Source of the DNA: Neurospora crassa OR74A
Taxonomy: Eukaryota; Ascomycota; Sordariomycetes; Sordariales; Sordariaceae
Assembly (NCBI RefSeq): GCF_000182925.2
Contig: NC_026506.1
Coordinates: 1,240,001 to 1,304,000 of the forward strand
Reading direction: 5' to 3'
Length of the DNA: 64,000 nt
Made by a program: the position numbers and the translations under genes
Shown here: in pieces, positions 24,379-34,963 of the stretch
Layout: each line of letters begins with the position of its first letter
Numbering within the stretch: position 1 is the stretch's first letter
Notes under the pieces: model-generated
Databases searched by the model: none
What the model was told of the DNA's origin: nothing
Seen by the model: only the letters and a program-made list of their open reading frames with translations

Positions 24379-24749
24379 TGGTGGTAGATCGCCGAAATCT
24401 TCTTTCTTCACGTAACACTGCTGTTGTTAAGATGTTCAACCTTCAAAAACCAATCTTTTTCATGCCTTCCATGCTATCTAACTCTTGCATTTACGTGTCA
24501 AAGCAAGTCGTGTCGAACTTTACCTTACCATGACGCCAAGGACTAGAATTTTCGATACCACTTCGTCCAGCTCACCTCTACTCCTCTTTCTTTCTTTCTT
24601 TCTTCCTTCCTTCATCTCACTCTTGATCTTGGCTTACTCGTCCTCACCATCCCCATCCGCCCCCCCGCCCCAAAATTCAACCACAAAGACATCCTATCCC
24701 CGACCCTTCACGACCCGTAATACCCTAACCAGTTCCATCATCTTAGTTA

Positions 24750-24986
24750 TTACAAATTCCTAGCAGCAGGGTACCTCACACAAACCGGACACATGCCCGA
24801 CATGTCCAGTATCTGATCTAGCTCTCTGCATTGCCCCTCCGGACACATTGCTCTTCTTCTTCTTAGGCTTAAGCTTACTGTTCCTGCTCCCCTCATCATT
24901 CTTCTTCGTCTTGCGCGACGGCAGGGCCAGTATCGCACCGTGATGTAGTGCCAGCAGTCGTATTGGCCTTTTTGGATTATGCACAT
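24750..24986 (-). CDS. Small Cys-rich protein, putative zinc-binding
   Basis: A 78-residue frame from ATG at 24986 with eight evenly spaced potential zinc ligands: C2, C11, H13, C22, C48, C53, C66 and C69. The opening MCIIQKGQYDCWHY and the closing CPVCVRY follow a pattern I associate with a group of tiny fungal proteins that start with a C-x8-C-x-H block and end with C-x2-C. The middle is Arg-rich (RRARRRR, RRRR), so nucleic-acid contact or nuclear entry is possible. The overlapping minus frame starting at 24984 is a shadow of the same DNA with no comparable pattern. Function is unknown. The main doubt is that short frames with good patterns can arise by chance. Confidence 0.5.
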   Translation of the reverse strand: MCIIQKGQYDCWHYITVRYWPCRRARRRRMMRGAGTVSLSLRRRRAMCPEGQCRELDQILDMSGMCPVCVRYPAARNL

Positions 24987-27199
24987 TTTTGTTTCTTTCC
25001 GTGGTTTGATGAGGATGAGGTGATGTCGGTGTAGAGATGATACCTTACCTTACCTAGTCTAGTCTAGTCAGTGGTTAGGCTTCTTCTGTTTTTAGAGTTT
25101 TCTTGGTGGCTAGGTTGACTGCATGTTGGCGAAGTCATTCCACAAAGGTATTTATATCTTGAGGTCATCCATTGTTCACATCTGTCGTTATCCATCCACA
25201 TCCTTGGTAGTGTCTCTTGATGCCTGGAGGAGATGGGATCAATGACAAATGTTCTGTTCACCTGGCTTGCGTGTATGATAACCGAATCGTGTTCGATTAC
25301 CACGTGCCTTGAATGGGTCATAGTTGTCGTAGACGAATGTGTGTGAAGTTGGAGTTTCCAGTATCGAAGATGACGGGGTAAGTGATATCTTTAGGCAATG
25401 AGTCCCGAGGGATATTTGTGTCATAACTTGGGGAGGGTATAATGATTTCCCTAATCATGAAGCGAACATCGAGGGTGCGATGGACTTTGTTCCTGGACGT
25501 GTGTTGTTCAATCATCATGAGCAGCTGTTGTACACATAAGTCTGCATCAACGTCCGTGGTCCACTAACAAAAGTCCCATGCTCCTACTTTAGGAGGCAGA
25601 TACTCTCGTACACTCAAAAGTTTTTCTAGTCAAAGCCGTTGTATTCGGCATACAAAATCTGTTAGAGAGAGCTTCTTTGTCGAGCTGTATTCGTCAACCT
25701 ATCTTTGTCTACAATAATTAAGCCCCAGACGAACAGACCATCTAAACCAGTACAAAGCAAATGCCCAAAGTAGATGTTAACAAAGCTTTATGATCATGGC
25801 TGCGGCGTAACAAGAAATCAAGTCGAAGTGTCCTCGTCAAGTGGCTGTCCGGATGGTACTCAGCGATTTAAATGTGATGAGATTGTAACTGAAGTAGACC
25901 ATACTTTGCAGCAGTAAAGATATCGCACTAACTGAACCTGGACTTGGCCACCCAGTGCGCCTTGTACGAGGGCTACCATAGAAAATCAGGCAAATTGGGA
26001 TTCGGGGAGGCCAGGACACCGATCTATAAGTTTCACTGCTTTTTATGCCTGCTAATTTTGAGTTGGGATGACACTCCTTCCTCTCACGGGTGTCTGTAAA
26101 CTTGCAGAAGCGGTTTGTTTCACTACCACTACAGAGGCATCTCAGAGGAGGGAAACACAGAAACCAAGCACACTTTACGAGTATGTACTTTTTATGCCCG
26201 GGAGAAAAAGTGGGAGAGATGTATTACCACCCCAGGGCACTGTTGTGATTCCAAGTCTCTTTTGGCCCTGTCTTTTCTACCTGTTTTCCTGTGGGAATTA
26301 GAGGGTGGCCGGAGGACTTTCAAAATCACCGTCTTGCATAGGATTTCCCGTAGATATGAATGTTGCAGTACAATCCAGCCCTGGTACCTATGTTTGTTAG
26401 TTTGTTGCGAAAAAGCCAGAGCTTAGTAGAACTACATAAACTTGGGAAAGCTGCCGAGATTCTCGCGGATAGATGCTGTAAACTACGTAGCTTTTGAGGG
26501 CGGAAAGATATTTTTGTGGCGTTGAAAACCCTAGTCATGGTCGGAACTCTACAAACGGAAACGAGTCGTTCTCTTCCTGAGGTCAACGAGGTCTCTAGAT
26601 TGGCCTTGTTTTACTCTTGTTCTGCCCCGTTAGAAGAACCAAAATAACAACAAAACGGTCCTATATGTGTTCGTTGTATGCTTACAGATTCTGTCTCGCT
26701 TCTAGGGAAGCTCAAGATGAATCCCACGATTCTTTGTGGTGGAGGACGGCGATGGAAGGTACAGCTTTCCAGTGTGTTCTCAGCTGCATAATCTGCGCGG
26801 GAGAGCACACCTACCCATCTCGACACCAGAATCTCCAATTTAGTATTCATCGAGTCTAAATCAACTCTCCTGTCTCTCTGGACGTCATTTGTTCTCACCA
26901 CATCTCCTCTTCATTGTTAGATGCTTGCCATCGTGGGCCTCCCCCTCACCTCCATCACCCGGCCCGGCAACGCACACCTGCATTTGGGCCTCCGACATCC
27001 ATTCGCCGGGCAAACAGACCGCACACTCAACTCACCAAACCCCTGTTTCTTGTCATTCTGATATCAACCGTTCGAGTCTGTGCAGATTGTTCAAGCCATT
27101 TAAGTCGTTCCTCTAGCCTTTGTCTTCTTCCCCTCACGCCATTTACCAACCACTGCGTCTTTTCAATCAACCACGTTCACCACAAAAGAGATCGCGATC
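24987..27199. other. Long intergenic region
   Basis: About 2.2 kb in which I find no supported gene. Composition varies: 25.0-26.6 kb is comparatively A/T-rich, and the last 300 bases before 27200 are C/T-rich as in fungal promoters. There is a TACCTTACCTTACCTAGTCTAGTCTAG patch at about 25041-25067. Confidence 0.45.
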
Positions 27200-27961
27200 A
27201 TGGCTTCCACGCCGCGACATTCCTATTTCGACGACGGAAAGGATCCTGGTCCTGATGACAGTGTCTCAATGGTCTCGACCTCCACAGCCGGCGACAGCGA
27301 GTCACACGCTCTCCAAACGCCGACGTCTTCGTCCGCACCCACATCCACGCTGAATCGCAGCAGTAACATCCCTTATATCACCCGTGATTCTGCACCCGGC
27401 CCCGGCTCGACTTACATCATAGTCACCAAGTGTGGGGAAGGGAATCAGGCACTCACTGTCGTCGAGGGACATCTACGCCTGGCGACTCCTCTTGAACTAC
27501 TTCCCAACCCGCCCGTTCTTGACGCGGCCCAGGCAAAGACCTTGGCGGGTATTTGCAACTGGCATTGGCAGTGCGAGGAGTCAGACGGATGGCTTTGTTT
27601 TCGGAACGCAGCGACGGGGTTGTGGCTTGAGTCTTTTTGTACGTGCGTCAATGAAGTCAAGACGCCCGCGACGGTTCTTTCAAGAGCGACCAGCTTCAAG
27701 CGTGCCGATCTAGGGGAAAGTGAGCAGTTTTGTGTGAGGAAATCCGTGGATGACAAAGGATATCTGCTTCTGAAGAGGGTTGATCTCAAAAAAACTGTGT
27801 GTCTTTTACCGGTCAAGGCGGTGTCTGTTCGGCCGATCATGAGTCTCGCAGCAATGAACCTAAAGACTGCGGATGTGGATAAGCAGCGAATGACTTGGGA
27901 GTTTGTCAAGGTGGACCATGATTATGCCCCTGAAACGAGGATATTTGGGCAACCCCTGTGA
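27200..27961 (+). CDS. Conserved-looking protein of unknown function
   Basis: Single-exon frame of 253 residues with start context GATCATGGC. The first 55 residues are Ser/Thr/Asp-rich and disordered. From residue about 65 the sequence becomes ordered, with alternating hydrophobic residues and turns (GSTYIIVTKCGEGNQALTV, GWLCFRNAATGLWLES, KGYLLLKRVDLKKTVCLL), which resembles beta-trefoil or other all-beta repeats such as fascin-like folds. Cys and Trp residues are frequent in that part (WHWQC). No signal peptide or membrane span. It is convergent with the NAPE-PLD-like gene, with only 166 bases between the two stop codons. I do not recognise a family; the all-beta idea is inference from the sequence pattern. 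Confidence 0.7.
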   Translation: MASTPRHSYFDDGKDPGPDDSVSMVSTSTAGDSESHALQTPTSSSAPTSTLNRSSNIPYITRDSAPGPGSTYIIVTKCGEGNQALTVVEGHLRLATPLELLPNPPVLDAAQAKTLAGICNWHWQCEESDGWLCFRNAATGLWLESFCTCVNEVKTPATVLSRATSFKRADLGESEQFCVRKSVDDKGYLLLKRVDLKKTVCLLPVKAVSVRPIMSLAAMNLKTADVDKQRMTWEFVKVDHDYAPETRIFGQPL

Positions 27962-28127
27962 TCAGCTACTAGAACGTATCGTGGTATGGCATGAAGAGGA
28001 AGGGCTGACAGCTGATTTGGGGGAATCGCAGCGGAGCTGCTCGGGGCGGGAAGAACTTGTCAAATATCGACGGACACACTATCCAATGTCATGGTTCCCT
28101 TGGGCGTATCCCCCTCAAACTACCCGA

Positions 28128-29792
28128 TTATCTGGGCGCAACAGATTGCCCATGATTCAGGGCGATGAATATAGGAACTTCCTTTCTTGGCCTCTCTCCT
28201 GGTTCATGAGTTCCGCTCTCTTTATCAGGAACGGGCAAGGACCTGGCAAAGTGCACTCCCTGCTGCTGACAAGCCCATTCAAGTTGCCCAAGAGTCTTCA
28301 GAACCTCGGTACCTTTTGTCGCAAAGGTACCCCAGTGTATGGCGATTGCTACCGGCGGGTGTAGATTCGTGAATTTCCCTGGATCTGAGCTTCCACTTGC
28401 ACCCTCATTGGTCGTGTCCTTGCCCAGGAGCTCTGTCATGAGCTTAAATACGCGGACCGCATCCCATGGCGGCATGTGTATACCTGCAGTAATACCGACG
28501 CTGTGCCGTGGAAAAGGATTGATCCAGTCTGGTAAGGGAACGAAGCTGCGAAAGTAGAAGTATGTTGACCCGACTGCTACTGGGAGCAGTAGCAGGTTTG
28601 GGGGGCCCAGCCTGTCTCTAATTTCGGCAAAAGCAGGGCATGGAGGATATTCGGTATCGTCACTCACCTGAGTGTGCGGCTTTTGTGTGTTCTTTCCCGA
28701 CGGCGGACTGGGAGGCCAATCCGGGGAACCGTGAAACTGATAGCCCGTGTCGCCAGCAAAAAAGATGCGATATATACCTTCAGGGCTTTGGCGACAAAGA
28801 TACCAGCTGGACCAGAGGGTAGAATTGGCATCGAGACCTACCCTTCCACTGCTGTGTTGAGCCGGTGTGCACCATATTTGGAGACTTGGTGTAGTGGGGC
28901 TCTCCTTTCCCGGACATGAGCAAAGGGTGGCTGAATCCCACCAGTCCATCTCCGTCACTCGCTCCTCGGATATACCACAGTCGACGAACCACGTACGGTT
29001 TCCCAAAGGTACGAAGAAGCGAACAGTTTCCTTGCTGCTCTTCCAGATGGCCATGATGGTATCATGATCCAGATGGTCAAAGTGATTGTGACTGATGAAG
29101 ACGGCGTCGATCGGGGGTAGGTCTTGGACGCAGCATGGTGGTGGATAGGCACGCATGGGTCCTGCTCGCTGACTGGGTGAGCACCGCATCGAGAATATGG
29201 GATCAAAGAGACAGCGAATAGGTCGAGACCCTTTGGCAGCATCAAGGGCTGGTAATTGAACCAAGACGCCGGCGTGGCCCAGCCATGTTACTTTGGCATG
29301 TGGTGATGTCGAAGAATCGAAAGAGAAATCGGGGGTCTCGATACGCAATAGTCGTGCAGCCTTCGCGCCAGCAGAACCAGGCCAGTCCTTAACATCGTTG
29401 AAGCGTGGTCGTTTTCTCTTCTCTGGCAGCTTGTCTGTGACAGGAGAGTGGCGTAGGTGTGAAGCGGCTAGGTCGATGCATGGATCGTGATCTTCTCCCC
29501 AGCTGAGATGATGCCAGACTTGGAAGCACGTCGGTGTATACCAGCTCGGCCAAGGGTTCCGAAAGCCGGCTACGGTCTTGGTTCCGGCATTGCTCGTAGG
29601 ACATGACCTACCACCAGGGAATGGGTCCCACGATGGCAGATAGCTCAAGTAAGAGGACCACCCCGAGCTTGGCTTCAGGCGTAATGGAAAGGCTCTCGTG
29701 GGGAGGACATGGTGGGGTGGTGCCGTCGATTCTCGCTGTGGTTTGCGGTTGACGTGCAGGTGCAGAGGATCCGATGGCGTTAAGTTATCCAT
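28128..29792 (-). CDS. NAPE-PLD-like metallo-beta-lactamase-fold hydrolase
   Basis: Member of the N-acyl-phosphatidylethanolamine phospholipase D/yeast Fmp30 group, zinc enzymes that release N-acylethanolamines from membrane phospholipids. Single exon of 554 residues. The metallo-beta-lactamase core is clear: VTWLGHAGVLVQL, then the zinc motif SHNHFDHLDH, FVPLGNRTWF, HSSGRVGLDANSTLWSSW, and FFAGDTGYQ. A further metal ligand region is in HWGTFATKGTEV near the C-terminus. The reading frame continues upstream of 29792 but without an ATG, so the ATG at 29792 is chosen. The first 150 residues are Pro/Ser/Trp-rich with no obvious presequence. Substrate specificity is inferred from the family and not from residues I can verify. 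Confidence 0.88.
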   Translation of the reverse strand: MDNLTPSDPLHLHVNRKPQRESTAPPHHVLPTRAFPLRLKPSSGWSSYLSYLPSWDPFPGGRSCPTSNAGTKTVAGFRNPWPSWYTPTCFQVWHHLSWGEDHDPCIDLAASHLRHSPVTDKLPEKRKRPRFNDVKDWPGSAGAKAARLLRIETPDFSFDSSTSPHAKVTWLGHAGVLVQLPALDAAKGSRPIRCLFDPIFSMRCSPSQRAGPMRAYPPPCCVQDLPPIDAVFISHNHFDHLDHDTIMAIWKSSKETVRFFVPLGNRTWFVDCGISEERVTEMDWWDSATLCSCPGKESPTTPSLQIWCTPAQHSSGRVGLDANSTLWSSWYLCRQSPEGIYRIFFAGDTGYQFHGSPDWPPSPPSGKNTQKPHTQVSDDTEYPPCPAFAEIRDRLGPPNLLLLPVAVGSTYFYFRSFVPLPDWINPFPRHSVGITAGIHMPPWDAVRVFKLMTELLGKDTTNEGASGSSDPGKFTNLHPPVAIAIHWGTFATKGTEVLKTLGQLEWACQQQGVHFARSLPVPDKESGTHEPGERPRKEVPIFIALNHGQSVAPR

Positions 29793-30244
29793 TCTGTCCG
29801 CACGTCCAATCGGACGGGGCGAGTGATTTGGTTCACAGGAAGTAGGTATTGGAATTAGAAAATATTCAGGCACGAGAGACCGGAATGGAATTAGGCGCCC
29901 CCGAGCCTGGCAGTAGAGGTACAAGTAAGCTGTGGTGTGGTGTGGTACAGGGGTGGGTGACGTCACTCGGAGGTTCAGGACGTACTTGCCCGTCTCGTTT
30001 CAAACATTTGTCCGAAATGCCAGCTGGCAAATACCCGAGCGTTGGACTTTCCATTTGCAAACTACAGCACCCGATAACAGCTTATCAGCGAGTAAACAAA
30101 TACGAATTCGGGTCCCCGTTCGCGACATTTTATTTTCTCCTCGATACAAACTGGAACCTCATCTTATAACCAGTGTCCCAACTAGACTACTGCTTTGAAC
30201 AACATGGTACTCTCCCCCTCGTCGGTCACCCTTCACAACCAGAA
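29793..30244. other. Short intergenic region
   Basis: Promoter side of the NAPE-PLD-like gene and 3' side of the cupin gene. No gene or notable repeat seen. Confidence 0.5.
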
Positions 30245-30823
30245 TCAGTTTCCACTGGCCGGCAAGCCCGAGTTGGTGCCCAAGTCCTCCTTGTACTCCT
30301 GACCACCGACAACCAGTGGCTGACAATCCTGCAAGACAAACATCATGCGCGCCCACTCAGTCTTGCTCTTGTTGACCCACTGATGTTGAGTCGCCCGCTG
30401 AATCGCAACGTCGCCCCGCTTCATCGGGTGCACCTCCCCGCTGTCGAGCACCATGTCTACCTCGCCCTCCAGCACGATGCCGTAGTCGAGGCTTTGCGTT
30501 CGGTGCATTCCGCATGCGTAGCCAGGCGCAAAGTCCACGCAGCGAAAAACCGTCCCGCGTGGGTTGACCAGCCCGAGGTTTCCCGACTCCAGCACTCGCG
30601 TGTGCTCCGCCACGTCGGCGTCTTTGTTGAGGTTGACTGGAAATTCCGATGTCGTGTAGGCAACGCTGAAGGCGAGTTCACCTTCAGCGTAGGACTTCCA
30701 CTCGAAATCGTTCTGGCTGTGGACAACCGCCTTTCCATCGGCGTTGTGGCCGGTAATGTAGCGGTGCAACTGAGGAAGGTCAGAGATCTTGCCGTTGTCT
30801 TCGGTGCGGTATGAGGACCCCAT
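30245..30823 (-). CDS. Cupin-domain protein
   Basis: Single exon of 192 residues with ATG at 30823. The C-terminal half forms a small beta-barrel cupin: motif 1 is GYACGMHRTQSLDYGIVLEG, with the His and Glu-like positions partly kept (G-x5-H...), then a Gly turn (GEVDMVLDSG) and motif 2 GDVAIQRATQHQWVNKS with its His. Only some of the usual metal ligands (two His then Glu, then His) are recognisable, so metal binding is uncertain. Such small fungal cupins occur as stand-alone proteins and in secondary-metabolite clusters, but no biosynthetic genes are adjacent. No signal peptide. Role unknown. Confidence 0.85.
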   Translation of the reverse strand: MGSSYRTEDNGKISDLPQLHRYITGHNADGKAVVHSQNDFEWKSYAEGELAFSVAYTTSEFPVNLNKDADVAEHTRVLESGNLGLVNPRGTVFRCVDFAPGYACGMHRTQSLDYGIVLEGEVDMVLDSGEVHPMKRGDVAIQRATQHQWVNKSKTEWARMMFVLQDCQPLVVGGQEYKEDLGTNSGLPASGN

Positions 30824-32384
30824 TTTGCCGATGGAACAAGAAGAGGCTCAAGTGGGGAGAAGCCAGGCAGTGGTGTTGCTGTTTCGACTGGAGAATATGG
30901 CGGCTTGTCAAATTCAGGCCACGAACAACAACTTGGAGAATAATGAGGAGGAAGTTTGGAGAAGAGGGAGAGATGGTCAGTTGAAATCCACCATCTCAGT
31001 CCGCGGAACAAGTCTGGATCCCTTTTGTCTTTTTCTCTTCCCTTCTTCTTACCGGTTCTTAACTTCCCTTGCAGGATACCTGAGTAAGGCGCGACTGCAG
31101 GATGCCTTCTGTACACTGCATTGGACAAACCGAGGAACCATGACCATCAATCGCAACCAAAGAATCGTTTTCCTGAGAAGGCAAGCAGGTTACGTGCGCA
31201 CCGTTCACGCCCTCCACGTAAAACTGGGCTTCGCGGCCAACCCATGTCAAGCACGTTCCGGTTGAATGCACCGCCCACGTCGCACAACCGACCCGCGTGG
31301 ACCGCATCCCAAGGGACGGGATGCGACAAGTCGTACATTCCAGACACACCGCTCAAATCTCACGTGTGGCGGTCCTTGACGGCGCCGCCGCCGTTGCTGT
31401 GGACAGTGACACGACGACAATCAACTTAATATCACCATACGGCCGCGTCCGAGAGATACCAATCAGTATAGATCTCTTACACCCGACAAAGGGGTTAAGC
31501 ATGAAGAATCGTGCCAGCTCCCGTGCTTGTATTCCGTTCCTTTGCAGCGATGTGTGTTCACTGACGTGGCAGAATGACCAGATCCGGTCGGCGACAAGGT
31601 CCACCGCATCGGCGACCCACCTATCTAGTGTACGGCCTGCGCGGTCTTGGCGATCCGGATCCGGATCCGCAGTTGACGACTTCCGGACGGAATCCGGCCC
31701 CACATGGAACCTTTGTCATCCCCGAATCATCGATAGCCAGGTGTCCCAAGTAGCACGCACCTAGGACTTTAACATCATTTGATCTATATAAGGATTTTTA
31801 AATGAAAATGGTAGACTATTTTCTGGGACACGCGGTGTCCACTTATGCCTGTCATGCTCTGCAACCCAGGTCCCAAATGAGTCTCCTTCCCTAGGACTAG
31901 GTCGCTCCACGGTCACGCTTACCATGTACTGCGAGGAACATGTCGACAAACTCTGCAGTTTTGATGAAAGTTTTGTGCGACCAAATGCGATCTACTGCCA
32001 GGAGACCACAGGCGCACGAGACCACAAATGGAGGCCCCGGTAGTACAAAGAAAGCCGCTTGGAAGGACGAGGAAATGGCACGATCTGGAACCCCTTGGGA
32101 ATTATTTGGAGCTGTCATAATATCCATGAAATAGAAACCTTAATCAACTCATTTTGTAACAATGTGCAAGAAAGAGAGTGTCTGGTTGGTCGTGTCACAT
32201 TTCCGTCCATTGCAGAGATACTACGGTCAAATATCAGTACAGTCAGTCTTCAACTCTACCATTCTTTAGTAGACAAATGGATTTCTCTTCGCTTCTTTCT
32301 GCTAAATCAACACTTTTCTTACTCTCTTATACACGTAAGTAGCCCATTCAGGTACTTTGCCAGCACTCAGCGCCTGAAATACGA
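30824..32384. other. Intergenic region
   Basis: About 1.5 kb without a supported gene. A GGATCCGGATCCGGATCC-like stretch lies at about 31648-31667. Frames on both strands at 31.1-31.7 kb are long but lack domain evidence. Confidence 0.45.
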
Positions 32385-33100
32385 TCATTCTGAATCTGGT
32401 TTGGCTGTCTTCTTCCCAGGCGGAGCAGTAAGCTGGGTGATAAGCCTGACAATCTGAACACCAAAAATGTTAGCGCCGTGCATACCCCTAATAGTGAATC
32501 AAAATAAAGCGGAAATAGTGCAGGATGATAGACAGATAAATAGCTTACAAGTTCGCAATCAGCCTTAAGGGACGCCAGCCCTTCCTCATTGACAAGCCTC
32601 GCGCTGCCCAACTGCATTTTACTTATAGCCCCATTCACCCGCGGACCTGGACCGACCAAATGCGGGCCATGCGTGGCCATGGTGATGGTCGTACTCAGTC
32701 GAAGAAACGTGAGACTGGCGAGCGAAAGAAGGATAGACCTCAAAATGTCGGATCGCACCACAGCCGCCGATCTATATCCTGATCCCGCCGGTCCACCTGC
32801 TCCTGGTGCTCCCTTCAATCCGGTGCAAGCGGCCCCACTGAAACCGAGCACGCAATCAAACAGGGATTCCAGCTGGAGTCGTTGGACGTTGACTAGTTGG
32901 TGATAGGCGCTCCACTGTGCTGGACCGGAGGAAATGGAGAGTGTTTCGTTCATGACTTCGTCTATTAGTTTGGTGGAACAGACGGGCAGGCTGAATTGGC
33001 ATAGCACGCTTTCGGCATCGTTGACGAGCTTGGCGTGGAGATGGCCGGATCCATGTCCGTTAGGGTCTGTGGAGGATTCTTTGGGTTTCATGGACGTCAT
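32385..33100 (-). CDS. Tandem-paralog protein A, family unknown
   Basis: Two exons, 32549-33100 and 32385-32453, joined by a 95-nt intron (GTAAGC to GTTCAG), giving 206 residues. Reading through the intron also stays open, but splicing is preferred because it creates the tail IVRLITQLTAPPGKK, which matches the tail of the neighbouring paralog B (ILKLVTKLTELP). Shared blocks with B are QWSAYHQLVNVQRLQLESLF, ILRSILLSLASLTFLR-STT, and LVNEEGLASLKADCEL. The protein looks helical, with one moderately hydrophobic segment (residues about 118-135). A Gly/Pro/Ala-rich linker (GAPGAGGPAGSGY) separates the two helical halves. No signal peptide. I cannot assign a function. Confidence 0.8.
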
Positions 33101-34354
33101 CTTGAATTAGAGCGGCAGGAAGGAGGTAAGTAGTACTGGTTGAGGCAGTGGAAGATTTTTCTTCTGAGAGAAGATCGCGATGGGGTCGAAAGAGAACTGG
33201 TAGGTAGAGGTAGTGCTGATTTTTTTCTCTCTCGCCTCGGACATTGAAATGCAGTAGAGGTGGATCTATACCTAAGGTGGAAAGGTAAAGAGAAGTCGTA
33301 GCTTGTACTTAGTGTAGGAGACTCAACAGGCTTGGTGGTGTAGGCACGGTATGTGCTTTATACGTCGAGGGTAGCTCGGTGAGGATAGCGGGCGAAGCAT
33401 AGGTATGTGTTGTGAACCCTAAAATGGCCGTGGTATTCTTCTGCTGGCGACCTCCTGAGTTCTGGACGAGACCTCTGCTTCGTCCTCGTAGGCCTTCTCA
33501 CAAGCCTAGGGAACATGGCAGTCGATCGACGATGGGGGCTTTGCAAGCCTTCGCTTCTGAGTTCTATTTTGATACATGGCCATCTTTTGAACGGCCTGCA
33601 TCGGCGGCACTGCCCATCAAAGGTAGTAGGCGTCAAAGAAGACTCAGTGTCGCCAATGTCTGCCAAGCCAGGGGGTATGGTTTTGGATGTTGGTATTCGA
33701 AGAGATAAGGCAACTTGAAGGCATTGGGAGGATCGTCTCGATTGGATCGATGCCTGTGGAAAGAAGAATCCAGGGGAGAGTTTCAGCCTTTTATTGTAGC
33801 ACGGAATTAAAGTACAGCAACGGGTTGTAGATGATCATTGTCTGCTTCCAATTCTGGCTAGCGAGGGCTTTATTATTGGTCAGCTGCGCTGGTGCGACAC
33901 TTTCCGCGCTTGTCATTGGTTACTTTGGTTACTGATCACCTCCCAGCCTGAACCTCCGGCCTACAAGTACTAGCTCCGGGCCTCCGGTCTCTGAGGACCC
34001 GACCCGACCAACCGGCCGGGCTTAACCACTATTATTAGGTACTTTTTGGGAATCTGCCTTACCCTTCGATAACATGATAATGAATTCAGCGGAATGGCAA
34101 ATTGTTTTCTCGCCAATTTCCATGATTTCTACTCAAAATGGTCTCAGAAAATGCTCGTGGTTTCATATAAAACTCGGGAAATTGCACAGTGAGCAGATGG
34201 ATGTGCGTTCTGAATCTATTGTTCCAAATGGTCTTTCGAGTGTCTCTATCTAGGAGTTTCAGAGTACCGCCCTTGCTAAGAATCTCACACACGAATGTCC
34301 TCCGAGCGGGGCCAAGACATGATGAAGTGCCTGGACATTACCCGCATGTGGTGT
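33101..34354. other. Intergenic region between tandem paralogs
   Basis: About 1.25 kb containing the promoter of paralog A and the 3' end of paralog B. No gene is supported; long frames near 33.4-33.7 kb lack domain patterns. Confidence 0.5.
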
Positions 34355-34963
34355 CTATTGGGCCTTTTTCGGGGTAGGGAGTTCGGTGAGCTTGGTGACG
34401 AGCTTGAGGATCTGCGTTGAGTGCTGGTAAGTATTTCTGGTCACGGTAGTGGGATATCGTATGTACCATGTGCTTGAAGGGAGACTTACGAGGTCAAAAT
34501 CAGCTTTGAGGGAAGCAATGCCCTCGTTCGAGACCAGCTGCGCCGCCAATTGTTTCTTTCCATCATAGGTGAAGGCTTTTGCGCCATAAGTTCCAACAGT
34601 AACGACCGTGCTTGTCCTGACAAAGACCAGGCTAGCTAGTGACATGAGTACCGCTCTGAGTATCTCGACACGCGTGCCCTACCATGTCCCCTGAGGTTGC
34701 CATCCACTGCAGGCATTTTCGTCGACACTGTGTATCATGCCAAACAACGTCTCTAGTTGCAGACGATGTAAATTGGTCATCTGGTGGTAGGTATTCCACT
34801 CCGCCGGAGCAGTGGTCGTACTCAGTTCCCGCTCCGTTATCTTGTTCAGTAGGTTGGCAGACGCGACAGGAGTATTGAACTGACGCATAATTTTTTGTGC
34901 GTCATCGACGATCTTGGCATAAATCTGACCAGGACTAGCTTCTTGAATGTTCTTGGAGGCCAT
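34355..34963 (-). CDS. Tandem-paralog protein B, with in-frame amber codon
   Basis: Paralog of the gene at 32385-33100. Blocks in common: EWNTYHQMTNLHRLQLETLF, ILRAVLMSLASLVFVRTST, LVSNEGIASLKADFDL and the spliced tail ILKLVTKLTELPTPKK. The 3' intron is 34412-34489 (GTAAGT to ACGCAG), at the same position as in A. The frame from ATG at 34963 meets TAG at 34679-34681, and the same frame continues directly with GTRVEILRAVL, so the two halves are colinear. The stop falls in the linker where A has its Gly/Pro-rich stretch. Possible explanations: a 48-nt phase-0 intron starting GTCGAC and ending at this TAG (weak donor, no clear branch site), a recent nonsense mutation making a pseudogene, or readthrough. 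Everything else in the gene looks intact. Confidence 0.7.

Noticed and set aside
31147-31356. Minus frame with CDVGGAFNR, faintly like an O-methyltransferase SAM motif
   Set aside because: Only one weak motif, no other methyltransferase block in any frame within 1 kb.
32385-32548. 250-aa unspliced version of paralog A
   Set aside because: The intron has GTAAGC and GTTCAG ends, and splicing yields a tail homologous to paralog B; the read-through tail matches nothing.
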